Program-made: the position numbers and the translations under genes
Notes under the pieces: generated by a model
What the model was told of the DNA's origin: nothing
The model's input: the letters and a program-made list of their open reading frames with translations, nothing else
The model's database searches: none
Shown: piece after piece, positions 36,160 to 48,099 of the stretch
Numbering within the stretch: the stretch's first letter is position 1
How the letters are laid out: each line of letters opens with the position of its first letter
Assembly: GCF_954871325.1 (NCBI RefSeq)
Contig: NC_088777.1
Span: 41,827,366 to 41,891,365, forward strand
DNA: 64,000 nt
Reading direction: 5' to 3'
Origin: Gordionus sp. m RMFG-2023
Taxonomy: Eukaryota > Nematomorpha > Gordioida > Chordodea > Parachordodidae

Positions 36160-36213
36160 GATGGAGAGGAAGCTGTCGCACGAACCGCATGTTTACCCTT
36201 CAAATGTGACTAG
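36160..36213 (+). other. Possible orphan terminal exon
   Basis: A pyrimidine-rich tract ending TTTCTTTAG is followed by an 17-codon stretch (DGEEAVARTACLPFKCD) and TAG. The stretch is GC-richer than its surroundings. No partner exon was found and I do not recognise the peptide, so it may be chance or part of an exon-bearing repeat. Confidence 0.2.
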
Positions 36214-36566
36214 CTCTTTATCTTGATTATTATCTCGGTCGCAACTGCTAACCCTAATTTAAATGAATTTATATAAATTGTTAATGACCTAATAAAGTAA
36301 CCACCTATATGGTCATTTATAAGGTTATGGCCATACACGGCTTACTAAAGTTTGTGAGATTGTGTTTGGTAGTCAGGATAAAGAAATCAAAACTATATAT
36401 AGAATATAATAAATCATACAGGGTCTAGTTTTAATATATTATACACATATTTTAAATTTGTAAATTATTCGGAATTGGTAGAAGCAGACGATAAAAGTTT
36501 AATATGAAAACTCTTAAAATATCCAAAAATTTATGAAATTATATTTCGCAACTTTCGATTTTTAAT

Positions 36567-36758
36567 TTGCTAACTTTTAACAGTAACCGTTCAAATGTTA
36601 GAACACTCTGGTATGACCCTTGCCTAAGAGGTTTACCTACACTTATAAATGTCCCTTTTTATATTCCTAACAATTACTACTATTCTACACCACACTATGG
36701 TACCATACATCCACTTACATACTTAAAATTAAATCCTGCTAAAACTAATGATAAATAA
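36567..36758 (+). other. Unassigned 63-codon ORF
   Basis: ATG to TAA with less biased composition than its neighbours (LWYDPCLRGLPTL, PHYGTIHPLTYLK). No family is recognised and no splice context is clear. Could be a decayed exon or chance. Confidence 0.12.
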
Positions 36759-37154
36759 TATTACAAACTTTTAGAGGTATTTTTCTTTTTTAAATCCTAT
36801 TTTGAATCACTTAAATATTTTTTTTTATAAATATCGAATAATCTGGTATAATTCCCATATATCCATCCATTATCTACATACAATTTGAATTACTTTTTTT
36901 TCTAAAAAAAAACTTTCATGTTAAATCTCTATTAAACTCGATAGGCTTATAAAATTAGTTTGCTAATGTTAAATATAAAACAAAACCTATGAATTTTTGT
37001 TTTATAAACAATTTTAAAAAAATAGTATGAACACTTATTTATAAGTATGCATAATACTACACAGGGAAACTTAACCTATCCCCTATGTAAATAATCCGAA
37101 TTCTTTAAAATAAATTTTTGTTAATTTTTTTTTAGTAAGCATAATATCTCCTGA

Positions 37155-37270
37155 ATATAGTTGGGTAATTGCTAAATGCCGGATATCTCGGCTCAATCTT
37201 CAGGCGCCTGTCGGAGAAAATTCGTTAACGTTAACGCGTTTATACAAAAATATATCTGGATTACCCGACA
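37155..37270. repeat. Short dispersed repeat, AGTTGRGTAAT type, copy 2
   Basis: AGTTGGGTAATTGCTAAATG at the left and GGATTACCCGA at the right. The centre contains GTTAACGTTAACGCG. Partner of 30741-30905. Confidence 0.5.
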
Positions 37271-39187
37271 AAATTACTTTATTCAAAATGTTATTAGTAA
37301 ACTGTTAACTCTCCTTCAAAAAATAACTAGTTACTTTAACTACACTATTTATACTAAGCTATTTTTGTTTCGCACATTTTTTTTAATATAAAATTTATCA
37401 TTTATATTGTCGTTTTGCCACGTTTTTATTGTTATAGTTTGACTTGTGTTAAACATTATATTTTAATTAATTAATCTTTCTTTAACAAAATTTTTATTTT
37501 TTTTATCATTTTTAATTAACGAATAATTTTCTAACCCCGAGTTTCCTAAAAGAATACTTTTTATAAATGAATAGTTTCCATTTTTTAAATGTAAATTTGA
37601 GACTCGAAAAATAAATTTTTTACCGCCCGGGCCCGTCCATGATCCAGCTTATTTTAAAATTGCATATTTTCGCTACCACTGATCTAAAAAAAATAGAGGC
37701 TTTGCTAGTTTAGCTATTTTTAATCGCTATCTTAACAGCATTGGGTTTTACATAATAACCCCTCTCCCTTATATTTCATACTTTTAAGCTTAATATCTAT
37801 TATTATTTTGGCAAACGTAACGAAATATAGTTTTTTTAATTGCAAGAATAAATACCCATGCTGGTATACAGCCACCAATGCATCAATATATATATATCGA
37901 TATTGTTTGAAATTTCCTTTCTAAATATTCACCTTATTCAGTTCAGGAAAAATTTAACATGCTTCCAGGGTCAGTAAGGAGTTTGGTTGCATTTATAATA
38001 AATTTCTATTAATGGCTCTAACACAGTAATTTTGTTGGGGGGGAGGGGGCTATTAATGTAAGCTAATTCATGGTTGGATTCACAAAAGGATAAGTTCTTA
38101 GATCAACCTCTCATGGTATTTAATATACAAGTAATCTAAAACTTATGCTATTCCTCTTAAATCATCATTAATTATATTATGAAAACTCGGCTAAGGTTAT
38201 TTCTAAACAAGTTTTTTTTAAATATCCAAACAAAGTAGGATAAAAATTTGTCGAATTAAATTTTTTTTAAAATAAAATAATTTTTCGCTGTAAGACTCTT
38301 AGACGCCATATAATCGTAAATAAAATCAAATTGGTTTTTTATATTAATGATTTTAAATCTTGGACTGAGTCAATAGGGTATCTTAATAAAAAAGTTTTTA
38401 TTGAAAATAGTAATATCTAATGCCCAAGGTAAATAAAATATGGAGCCATTTTTAGAAAATTAGGTGCTAATCTGTTCGGTCCGATTTGGGCGGGGAAAAT
38501 ATGTCCCTCGCAGGTCTACTAATTTATAATATTTATTTATATTACGGGGGAAATTATGTTAAACGCAAATTTTTTTTCTCCAAAATAATGTTTACATGTG
38601 CACCAAAAATTTGACCCCTTTTAAAGTTGATTAAATTGTTAGAAAAAACATATATGGAAATTGAATTCTATATCAATCTCATTTCAGAATTTTATTTATT
38701 TAAAAATGTCATTTATATTATAGGAAGGTAGACATAGACAGTCACTACCTTTAAAATTGTATTATTTAATTTTTTTTAAAAAACATTTTCATTTATCTTT
38801 TTATTCTGCGAAAATAAGAATTAGAAAAATAATATATTATTTATGAAGATTTTTTTTTTAAAAAAAGGAATAAATACTAAGCAACTATCCAATTTGTGAT
38901 TCATTCACGATTCCCATGCGTCTTAACTTTTAGTGAATCAAAAATATTCTTAAACATTTTTTTTTTTAAATTATCGATTTTTGGTTACTTTCTCTTGTAA
39001 AATTTAAAGTAAAATTTTAAAATTTTTATATCAATTAATAATCCTTAATATATTATAAGATCCATTAATTTCTATAACGGTGAGGGGTTTAAAGGATGAG
39101 CATTTCAAGAAACAAAAAATAACTTTATTTGATGAAAACCATTAATTATATATAAACCATGGACCCGAAAATAGTGTATATATACTA

Positions 39188-39392
39188 CTAGATTGGTGAT
39201 TCATTAGTTAGTGTCCATGAATCAGCTGTAGCATCATTTTGTGGTTTGTATTTTGACTAATTGTCTTTATCATTGTATGAATGCATATTAATGTCATTTA
39301 ATAGGCGTGCAAACCACAAGATGGCGTTACAGCTGACTCATATGTATGGACATTTTTAAATGCATTTAATTAATAAATCGTCAATCTAGTCG
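39188..39392. mobile_element. MITE with CTAGATTGRYGATT ends
   Basis: CTAGATTGGTGATTCATTA at the left and its imperfect inverse TAATAAATCGTCAATCTAG at the right. Inside the ends are further inverse blocks, GTCCAT..CAGCTGTAGC and GCTGACTC..ATGGAC, and GTGGTTTG against CAAACCAC. About 200 bp, non-coding. A diverged copy lies at 41160-41286 and an end fragment near 47170-47187. Confidence 0.65.
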
Positions 39393-39487
39393 TATACACA
39401 CACCATTGGGATCTATAAGAAATGACATTACGAAATTAAATATTCTAAAAGTTGCGATATATTATATTACATTTGAAAATATTAGTA

Positions 39488-39773
39488 ACTAGACCTGCAG
39501 ACCCCTAAGCCCACCCGGGTACACGGGCCGGGCCCTATTTTAATTTTTTTAAATATAGCTGGACCTGACCTGATTTTTATTATAAAATATCCCGGCTGGG
39601 CTATATTTTAAAACCAAATATTTTAAATCGCCATTATAGCTATAAAATTAAATATAATAAAATATTTTTTAAAAAAAATCCGGGCTGGACGGGGCCTGAA
39701 AATATAAAACCCGGGCCAGGCCGAAGAAATCCTGGCGGCCGAACTGTTCAAATGATACCTCTGCAGGTTCTAG
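39488..39773. mobile_element. CAGAGACCTGC-family MITE with CCGGGCC words
   Basis: Ends ACTAGACCTGCAG and CTCTGCAGGTTCTAG. The interior order (ACACGGGCCGGGCCC, AAACCAAATATTTTAAATCGCC, CCGGGCC runs, AATGATACCTCTGCAGG) matches 14501-14742 and 61779-61972. The TSD is not recognisable. Confidence 0.7.
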
Positions 39774-41159
39774 TAATTATCAAATAAATGCAAGTTCTAA
39801 GGAGAAGTGTTATAATAAATGATCCTAAATTAAGACGTTAAAAAACAGTTTTAAACCAGATTTTTGGACGTGGAAACTCGGAGTAGAATTCTTTTTTATA
39901 ACTCTGCCAAACCTGGACCCAAAATTACCCGGATAAAACTAACTCCCCCCCCCCTTAAACCCGGATCTAGATCGGGTTCAGGAATAGTTATTTTATGATT
40001 AATTTCTAAGAAAATTAAAACTATTGTGTCACTTCCAAACGATATATTATTTTTACTCCTAATGCCTTGAGATACATATTGTCTTTACTTGATTACCTTT
40101 TTTCAAATTTTTACATGTACTTTAGACAAAATAGCCATTGAAAGTCTTTTTTTACAAATAAACTTACTATTTGATTTCTAGTTTGAGTAATTTATATTAT
40201 ACAGAAACCCGGCCTGTGCTAGTCCTGCCTGGAGCAGCTCGGGTCGAACTCCATTTAAATTAATTACGGTTTTACGATTGACATTTTATAATTTGAAATC
40301 TCGTCTTCCTAGTAGCTCATTGCGATTTAACTACCAACAATATATTAATCTTAAATCGAGATGATATTATCACAACACAAGTTATTTCCCCTCTAGTCCA
40401 ATATAACAAATCAACTCAATTCCTGGAACCTATTTGACTGATTTTTTATTTTTGGGCCGGCCCAAAATGTTATTACTCTCATATTTTATCCTCGTGCCTT
40501 AAATATTATATAACCGTTTTTTAAAAGATTTTATAGTTAATACAATTTTAAAAAATAATTTCATCTGTTTCGATTTGAAATTGAATATAAATGTAATCCA
40601 TGTCTTAATTCGACTATTTTTGTTATTTATTTCTGTTTAACTAGGTAAAACAGCTTTTGAACTAGGACTTTGGTTTGTTTTAAGTGGTGACATTGTTATT
40701 TTTTGTTTTGATATTTGGTTTATTTTTTTCTTTCTTACTTTTTAGGCTGTTCAGCCGAAGCTATATAGCTCGGTTTGGTAATAAGTCCAACCAGGGCATA
40801 CCCTTATTCTTTTATTTATTTTTGTTTATAATTTTTAAATAAAACAATCATTAATAAAATATGAATACTATGCCATCGTATCATAGAAATGCAAAGTTAC
40901 TCTCTTAGTCAACATACAGTCAGTATCAATTTAAAATTTAAGTTATCGGGAGGAGGGTGGGAAGGCTTGCATCATTGGTTTAGAGAGATCTAAAGAGCTA
41001 TGACGGAGTGGATTTAGCTTAAAGTGCAATTACCAGATCCATTAAAATTTGGCCTGATTAAGGGTTCTACAAATGATGTAATTTTATATTGGTTAATAAA
41101 TAAATTAAAATCGCATTGACATTTAATAATAATCATGTCTCAGTGTTATACATACTACT

Positions 41160-41600
41160 AAAACTAAGATATAGCTTCATTTTATGGTTTGCACTTCGAC
41201 TAATTGCCTTTATTTATCATTATTTATCGAAATGCTAAATCTGACTCTATATATGTATACTTTTAAATATATTTAATAAATGAATCCAGGGGCGGACTGG
41301 CCATAAGACCAAGTGAACATTTTGTCAACGAGGTCTCGAGAAAATGTCGATTTTTGAAGCCGACTAATAAAAAAAATGAAAAAAAGAGGCTGATAAAAAA
41401 TATAAAATATATACTACTTCTTTTTATCTATAAGTTATAACTTTTCTCTTATCATATTCATATATTTTATATCATATTTACTTTAGTATGTATAATATCA
41501 TATTAAAACATTTTTTGAGAATTATCATTTAGATATCGATATTTTATAGGTTTTTTAAAAAAAGCGTGTCCCTTTAAATGAAAGTCAAGTTCTGATTGAT
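41160..41600. repeat. Diverged MITE copy next to a CAGGGGCGGACTGGCC hAT-type end
   Basis: 41160-41286 resembles 39210-39380 (CATTTTATGGTTTGCAC, GACTAATTG, TTTAATAAATGAAT). At 41287 CAGGGGCGGACTGGCCATA begins, a terminus type common in animal hAT elements. No matching right end was found. Confidence 0.45.
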
Positions 41601-41699
41601 TTGTATTTTTATGCATTTATTATTAAAATAGAATTCAATTAGCTTTAAATTAATAATTGCTATAACATGTAACAATATGCATATTTGAGATAATTCACT

Positions 41700-42420
41700 T
41701 GTGAGGTAAACAAATCCTACAGAGAGAATCATACCACAATGAAACACTTAAATTAAAATTTTAAATCACAGAAATTTCCTTGAGATGATAAGACACCATT
41801 TAGAAAAGTTTATATTCAGGAGCAAAAGTAGAAAATCTGAAATTTCCCGATAAATCACAATCCAGCGGAATAAGTTCTTTAATAATTTTATGTTAAAGAC
41901 AACCTTTAAGGTATTAATGCTGTTCTGGGTAAAATTAGGAATTTAATATTAAAAAAGGGAGATAGGTGTATTAGTTGTTGGCGAAAATAATTAATTCTAA
42001 GAAGCTGGTGAAACAAGGTGGCGGACACACGAAAAAGACCTTAGATAGTTATATGATGAAGACAGCTTACTCCCGATCTCTTTAAGTTAAAATCAACATT
42101 CATTAGTTTAATCTTTAATTGAGAATCTGAGCAAATTTAAAACGTTAAATACGCTTTGATTTTTCTGAAATAATCGGGCGGCTCTAATAATATCTTCAAA
42201 CTAAAAATGTGAAGATTTATCAGCTTGGAAATGATTGAAGCTAGCCTACATTCGAAATAAAACTATAAAAGTACAATTGCAAATGAAAATATTCCTGTTA
42301 AAACTGCCAGATAACACTTGGATACAAAATGAAATGGTAAAAACTCAATAAGTCTAACAAGAAGGATGTATAGTAATGAATGTAAAGATAAATGCTCGAA
42401 GATCCGGTTAATCTTATATT
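41700..42420 (+). other. Coding-like but unrecognised stretch, probably decayed
   Basis: Short plus-strand blocks such as SKKLVKQGGGHTKK (near 41997) and YQLGNDWKLAYIRNKT (near 42220) have protein-like composition but are interrupted by stops. I do not recognise a family. It could be a degraded transposon ORF. Confidence 0.2.
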
Positions 42421-43001
42421 TTTAAAGCATTTCGTCACAATTGATCAAATTATAAATATATAATATAACAACCATAAGATTTTCGGCGAATAAAGTGCTG
42501 ATAATATCCGAAAAATTTTGATGAAATAAATATAGAAAGTATTTCTGGCCTTAAAGAAAGCTTAACAATTAGAAAATATATTCAGTGACAAATTGCGACA
42601 TATTGTCTTCATTTGTCATATTTGCAAGAATTTAATAATCAGGTTAAAGAAAATATTGTGATAGTGTGTGTGGACCCCATACTCTTATACTATATTTTAA
42701 TTATGGGATACTTTATAACAAACATGATAGATAGACACGATTTCAATCATACTATTTTATTTCTCAAGAAGTTTTTTCTTTTACAATATATATATTTTTT
42801 TCGCTAATCTATTTTAAAACTTTACATATTAAAACAAATAATAATTATTTTTATAATTTAAAAAAAAACTTTCTTGCGGAACAAAAATAAAAATAATCTA
42901 TATTTCTCTTTAATTTTATTGACAACTAAAAGAATAATATTCAATCAATAAACAAATAATCCTTTATAAAACCAAAAAAAGTACAACTTTTACTTTAGTA
43001 C

Positions 43002-43292
43002 GTCACGTCCTCTTCGAAAAAATTATCAGACATCGGTTTATACGATACAGAACCGTCTCGAACTTATCCAAGTAGGAGTTCCTCTAGCTCATCCATAAGA
43101 GCTTCAGCTGTTTCCCCTCATGTCATGAGACCGAATAGAACATCGATTATGCGTCCATCGGTAGAAAATTTCAGGAAAAAATTTAGATTGGAAGTAGCAC
43201 TCGAAACTAATTCTGAGGATGAGAAATTCCAATCGAGACCCCGCAGAGAATGGTGGTGCCAGTGGTGGCTATTCCTAGTAGCTGTCGTGTAG
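43002..43292 (+). other. Coding-like ORF (96 codons) inside the foldback
   Basis: An open frame with no ATG at its start; the stop is TAG at 43290-43292. It is markedly GC-richer than its surroundings. Features: a Ser-rich stretch (SRSSSSSSIRAS near residue 27), basic MRPSVENFRKKFRLE, acidic ETNSEDE, then SRPRREWWCQWWLFLVAVV, which resembles the start of a membrane anchor. The first 110 bp lie in the hairpin arm and have an inverted, diverged copy at 43310-43420. It may be a captured host exon from a tail-anchored or single-pass membrane protein. I recognise no family, and function is not claimed. Confidence 0.3.
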
Positions 43293-43664
43293 AAAAGGAA
43301 AACAGCAATAGTTAGATGGGGGACAAAACATCTGAAGCTCTTTTGGATCAGCTTGAGGAATTTCATCTGGGTAGGTTCGAGACAGTTCTATCGTGCAAAC
43401 CTGATGTCTAAGGATTTATTTTGAAGAGGACGTGAGGACGTGACGTAATAAAGTAAGTTTGCACCTTTTTTCGGTTTTATAAAAGAACGATTATTTGTTC
43501 ATTGTTTGAATATTATTTTTTTTAGTTGTCAATAAAATTAAAGAAAAATATAGATCATTGTTATTTTTATTTCGCAAGAAAGTTTTTTTAAAAATTATTA
43601 TTTTTTTGATATGTAAAATTTTTAAGTATATTCGCGCAAGAAATATATATTGATTGGTGTCCTT

Positions 43665-44077
43665 TAGTGATCTGCATCGGGCCTTATTTTTCAAGCCCGG
43701 CCGGCCCGAAATTTTTTTAAAAAAGTTTTGCCGGCCAAGCCCGAACTCGAAAATTTTTTTTAAAAAATTTACCGATTTGGCTCAGCCCGAATTTATTTAA
43801 TAGAAATTAATTTTTATAATTACTCAAAATAAAAGACATATGTTATATGTCGTTTAGTTTCAATAAATAAAATCAAATATTTTTATTTTACTAATAAATT
43901 CAATATAAAATTGATAAATTTAGATATATTAAAAAAAAAATTCCAAGGTCTGACCCGACCCGGCCCTAATTTTTTTTAAAATATTAGACCCGGCCCTGCC
44001 CAAACCCAATTATTTAAAATAGAATTAAGCCCGAAGCCGGGCCGGGTACGCGCCGGGCCTAACTTTGCAGATCTCTA
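43665..44077. mobile_element. GGGCCGGGC-word MITE, inverse copy of the 5560-5932 type
   Basis: Ends TAGTGATCTGCATCGGGCC and TTTGCAGATCTCTA. The interior carries ACATATGTTATATGTCG and the CCGACCCGGCCC word clusters of the 5560-5932 element in reverse. Flanking 8-mers do not match, so the insertion site was rearranged or one end extends differently. It sits in the foldback cluster. Confidence 0.78.
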
Positions 44078-44329
44078 GATCTTATATTCTTATACTATAT
44101 TTTTTTATGGGATCTTATAACAAATACAATAGACACTCAATAAGTTTTTCTTTTACAATATATATATTTCCCGCTAAATTTACAAATTTTATATATCAAA
44201 AAAAAATAATAATAATTTTAAAAAAAACTTTTGCAAAACAAAAATAATATTGTAAAAGAAAAAATTATTGAAATAAAATAGTGTGATTGAAATCGTGTCT
44301 ATCATATTTGTTATAAGTATAAGGTATCC

Positions 44330-45477
44330 CATAGGCGTAGCCAGGAGGGGGGGGGGGGGGTAAAGGGAAATCCCCCCTCAGAAATTTATCACTTTTTGTG
44401 AATATTATTTTAGGCTAATAAAAAATATCCCCCTTAGTCCTTCCCCCACTCCCTGACCCTCAAAAATGTATGCATATATCTTAAACAATAATTTGAATTG
44501 TAAAAGTTGATATTTTTTTTATAAAACTATTCATCATTATTTATACATTTTTGGAAAAAAGCATTTATATATATAAAAAGTTAACCAAAAATGTTTTTTA
44601 ATAAATGGAATATATCTTAAGACAAAAGTGAAATGTATAATAATTTTTAATAATAAATCCATAAAATTACTAAATAATATAATATATCAATTATAATTTT
44701 TTTATAAAGTGAGTAATTTTAATTTATTTATCTTATAAAAGTAAAATATAATTATAAAACTATTGATAAAATTAAATCATAAATTAAATAAAAAAATTAA
44801 AGCACAATACAAACAGTGGAATATTATATGTTGTACATTTACAGTATATCTAATTTTATCAATTATCAAATGACAATCAAGTAATTTTTACCAATATAGC
44901 GAATTATATATTTTACAGAAAACTATAAAATATTGATAAGTACATCAGAGAATATCTTTTAAAATATCAAGATTAATTTTTAATTACATTTTTTATTTAA
45001 ATTAAATAGATGGCGTTAAATAATTGATAGCAAATGGTTGCTATATTTATTATCAAGAGCATTGATTAGTAAAATTTGTTAAAATATTAACTGTAATTTA
45101 TTCTCTAATTGTCAAATATGTGTGTAAAAGTGGAATTTTACCTAGTATTTTGTAACTAATTTTATATAATAGAGGAATATCAACTATATGTCTACTTACT
45201 TTTTATAAATAAATTTCTTATACTTGTTTGGAATAAATTATTACCATGCTTTTATATTAATGTATATACAAGTAATTTATTATATTTTAAATAAACTAAT
45301 ATATTTTTCATATTTGTTTTTTTAATTAAATTTAACCTCCTATCTTGTAAAAATATTTTATGACTGTATTTTGACTAAGGTAAACAGGCCGAAAGCCCGC
45401 CCAATATGGACTCTGGATGCGAAGCCCCCAGTAAATTTTTATTGCCCCCCCCCTTAGTAAAATCCTGCGCCTATATG
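44330..45477. mobile_element. 1.1-kb hAT-type element with CATAGGCG ends, TSD 7/8
   Basis: Starts CATAGGCGTAGCCAGGAGG and ends ATCCTGCGCCTATATG (inverse). Flanking 8-mers AGGTATCC (44322-44329) and AGGTTTCC (45478-45485) match 7/8. It starts with a long G-run and ends near a C-run. The right interior has GGCCGAAAGCCC and GCGAAGCCCCCAG, as in the element at 4919-5299. The 900-bp centre is AT-rich with no transposase, so it is non-autonomous. Deleting it rejoins the M1 module of the foldback. Confidence 0.8.
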
Positions 45478-45620
45478 AGGTTTCCTATAATTAAATATAG
45501 GAGTATAGAATCCACTACAATTTGGTGATTATTCTTAAATTAAAAAAAAAACTTTCTTGCGAAACAAAAATTATTCATTTTAAACAAGAAACAAATAATC
45601 GTTCTTTTGTTGATATATAT

Positions 45621-47039
45621 CTATAAGATTCTTTGATCCTATGTTACGCACAATCAAAGTTGGGCATGTTAATAAAATTTAACGGTTCCCGTTATGAAAT
45701 ATAATGGTTAAGTTACCATCGTCAAAAAAACTCTAATTGTTATCTTTATTTAGAATATATAACAGTTACAAAAATGTTCTTAGAAAAATGCGATAAAGAA
45801 TTTTATTGATTCATTTTTTTATAAAATCTAAAATAAAAAGTAGTATAATAAAGGAACGAAAACGAATTTATCAATATTTTATTGTCTAATTTAATAAAAA
45901 TTATAATTTAAAGCATTCATTCGACAAAGACTAGTTTTTCAAATAAAATCATTTTTGTCTCCCGTTTGGTCTTTCAAATTTTCAAATCAAAATAAGGGCT
46001 TTACAGGATTAGTAAGTTTGTATTGTAATGAATAAATATTTATATTATTGGATATTTATGCTGTGTATTTATTGTAAATGACGGATCGAAATATGGGATT
46101 TTTTGAATTTATCTTTGTCCTACAAACTGGGAATAATAAAAAAATTATTTATATTTCTATCTTGTAGATTAATATAATACTGTAACAAAAAAAGTGATAA
46201 TGTTTTTAAATGAAATTAAAAGAATCAGTTTTCACAATCTATAGTACAAAATTTGTTTTTACCAAATATCATCGTCCTCTTATGCTGAAATAATCACTTT
46301 TTCAATGCTGTCTTTGTTTAAAAAAAATTAAAAACGATATATAACTAAATCCCATAATGGAAAGATTTGAAATTGAAGAAATCCTATTCGCAGTTCTATT
46401 GGGGATTCCCTTATTTTCGTTTAACCAATACAATCAAGCCACTCCATTTTAACGGTTAATATATTTTTATATAAAAAAATATCATTTTTGTTTAAAAAAT
46501 TGTAAAAACGTTTTAAAAGTAACGAAAATTATACTTTACTTTAAGTAAAACAAACAAATATAATGATTACAAAATCTCTTATTTATGTTTTTAAAAAGGA
46601 GATATGTTATGTAACATAACGCTATTTGTAACTTTCTGCTTAAATCTGCTAGCTACATATATTAATTCATGTTTTGTCAACATATTAGTAAATTTTAAAA
46701 GAACATCTATTGAAAAAGAATTGTTGATGCAAATAGAACTCGAATATTTGTTTATTTGCGCCAAAGATTTATTCGCTAAAAAATATAATATTCTTTTAAT
46801 TCATTATTTAAATTCTATTTGTGCCTGATTTTATGTGTATACTCGGTACAATATTTTATGTAGATTTTATAGTGCAATATATAATAATTTTATATGTGCA
46901 ATTCTTAAAATAAAATATGGGAATATCATTTCATATGAGTCTTTTTTAAATAAAAATGTGATAATTGTAACATTGTGTTTAACTCATCGCTTTAGACATT
47001 GTGGTCAAAAAATATAAGAAATAATAAAAACATGTATAA
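45621..47039. other. AT-rich stretch without recognisable genes
   Basis: Only GTTCCCGTTATG/GGTTAAGTTACCATCG word-like patches (45685-45725) stand out. Two short ORFs at 46604-46828 and 46835-47017 have strongly AT-biased composition and no known motif. Confidence 0.5.
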
Positions 47040-47135
47040 TATGAACAAGCTATTAAAGGGGTTCCGGCCGAAGGCAGGACAAAAGCTGGCCGAAGGTCTT
47101 AAATGGTAGTATGGGGGCAAAGGCCCCATAAATGA
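47040..47135. repeat. Interior piece of the CAGTGGCGTAGC-type MITE
   Basis: GGGGTTCCGGCCGAAGGC, GCTGGCCGAAGGTC and GGGGGCAAAGGCCCC resemble the interior words of 4919-5299. Ends missing. Confidence 0.5.
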
Positions 47136-47195
47136 TAGAAAACATTTGCCCACGAGGCCGCAGCATCGTCAAATCGCCAATCTAGTAGTTTATAT

Positions 47196-47515
47196 TAGAG
47201 GTCTACAGAACGTATGTAAATATTTATTTGGGCCGGGCCGTGCAAAAAAATTATTGGGCCGGATTATTGATGAATTCTGATATTTGATTTGATAATCCAT
47301 AAAGTGTATTGCTTTTAATTTAACCACTCCTTAATATTATAATTGGTTGTTTATTTCGGTGCTTAACTACATATATTTCGGGTTAGCCAAAGCCGGACTG
47401 GCCGGGCAACATAATGGGAACGGGCTTGGCAGAGTTCAAATTATGTTGGGCCGGGCAAAAGTAGATAAATTCTAATCGGGCCGGGTCTGAAAATTTTGCC
47501 GTTTGCAGACCTCTA
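47196..47515. mobile_element. hAT-type MITE with TAGAGGTCT ends, perfect 8-bp TSD
   Basis: Left end TAGAGGTCTACAGAAC, right end GTTTGCAGACCTCTA. GTTTATAT flanks both sides (47188-47195 and 47516-47523). The 320-bp interior has GGGCCGGGCCG, GGCCGGGCAAC and CGGGCCGGGTC words near both ends. Non-coding. Lies upstream of the calcineurin gene. Confidence 0.88.
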
Positions 47516-48099
47516 GTTTATATATATTTGATTGTCTCTAAAATCTTACCTTAACTTTCTTAATGCTAGGCTATTAATTAAATTCAAATTTTTAGGGTTT
47601 TAAATTATTGATTATCTTCTTATTTTTAAATTTTCGAGGCAAAAAAGAAGCGGAGTTAGAAAAAAATATCTTGATAACATGAATAATAGATTAAAATCTT
47701 ATCATTAATAAAAAAATTTGGCTAGATATTATGAATTTTTTTCTTTGGAAATAAAAAAAATATATAATATTTATTTTTGCCATATCAGATTAATGTGATT
47801 TTTAAATTTTATTTAAAAAATTTTATTAATCGATTTAAGTATTATTTTTTTTTTAAAAAGACATTAATAATTTGTCATTTATTTTAATTTATCCGACTAT
47901 AAAAAAAATTTAATTTAATGGTTCCTGTTGTCACCTTTGCACGTAAAAAAAGCAGGTTAATTCTCTCCCCCAAATAATGTTCTGTTAAACCGGTCTGCTC
48001 CAAAAATTTAATGTTTTTTTATTTTCGAAGAGGATCATACTTCATTTTAATTCTTCAAACCTATACTATAGAGTCTATATGACCTATTTTTTAGGCTAT

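Larger units (their letters stand above)
42640..45620. mobile_element. Palindromic foldback cluster, interrupted by two later elements
   Basis: The left arm (about 42640-43120) has two modules. M1 holds GGGATACTTTATAACAAA and GACACGATTTCAATCA; M2 holds ACTTTCTTGCGGAACAAAA, ATTTTATTGACAACTAAAA and ACGTCACGTCCTCTTC. M2 recurs inverted at about 43310-43640, giving a hairpin with a loop of about 190 bp. M1 recurs direct at 44078-44240 and inverted at 44245-44329 plus 45486-45530. A direct M2 piece follows at 45541-45605. Elements at 43665-44077 and 44330-45477 are later insertions. Outer borders are not defined. The arms look roughly 75-85% alike by eye. Confidence 0.75.

Noticed and set aside
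43118-43366. Minus-strand ORF of 82 codons inside the foldback
   Set aside because: The plus-strand frame of the same region has more protein-like composition; this one is probably its shadow plus the inverted arm.
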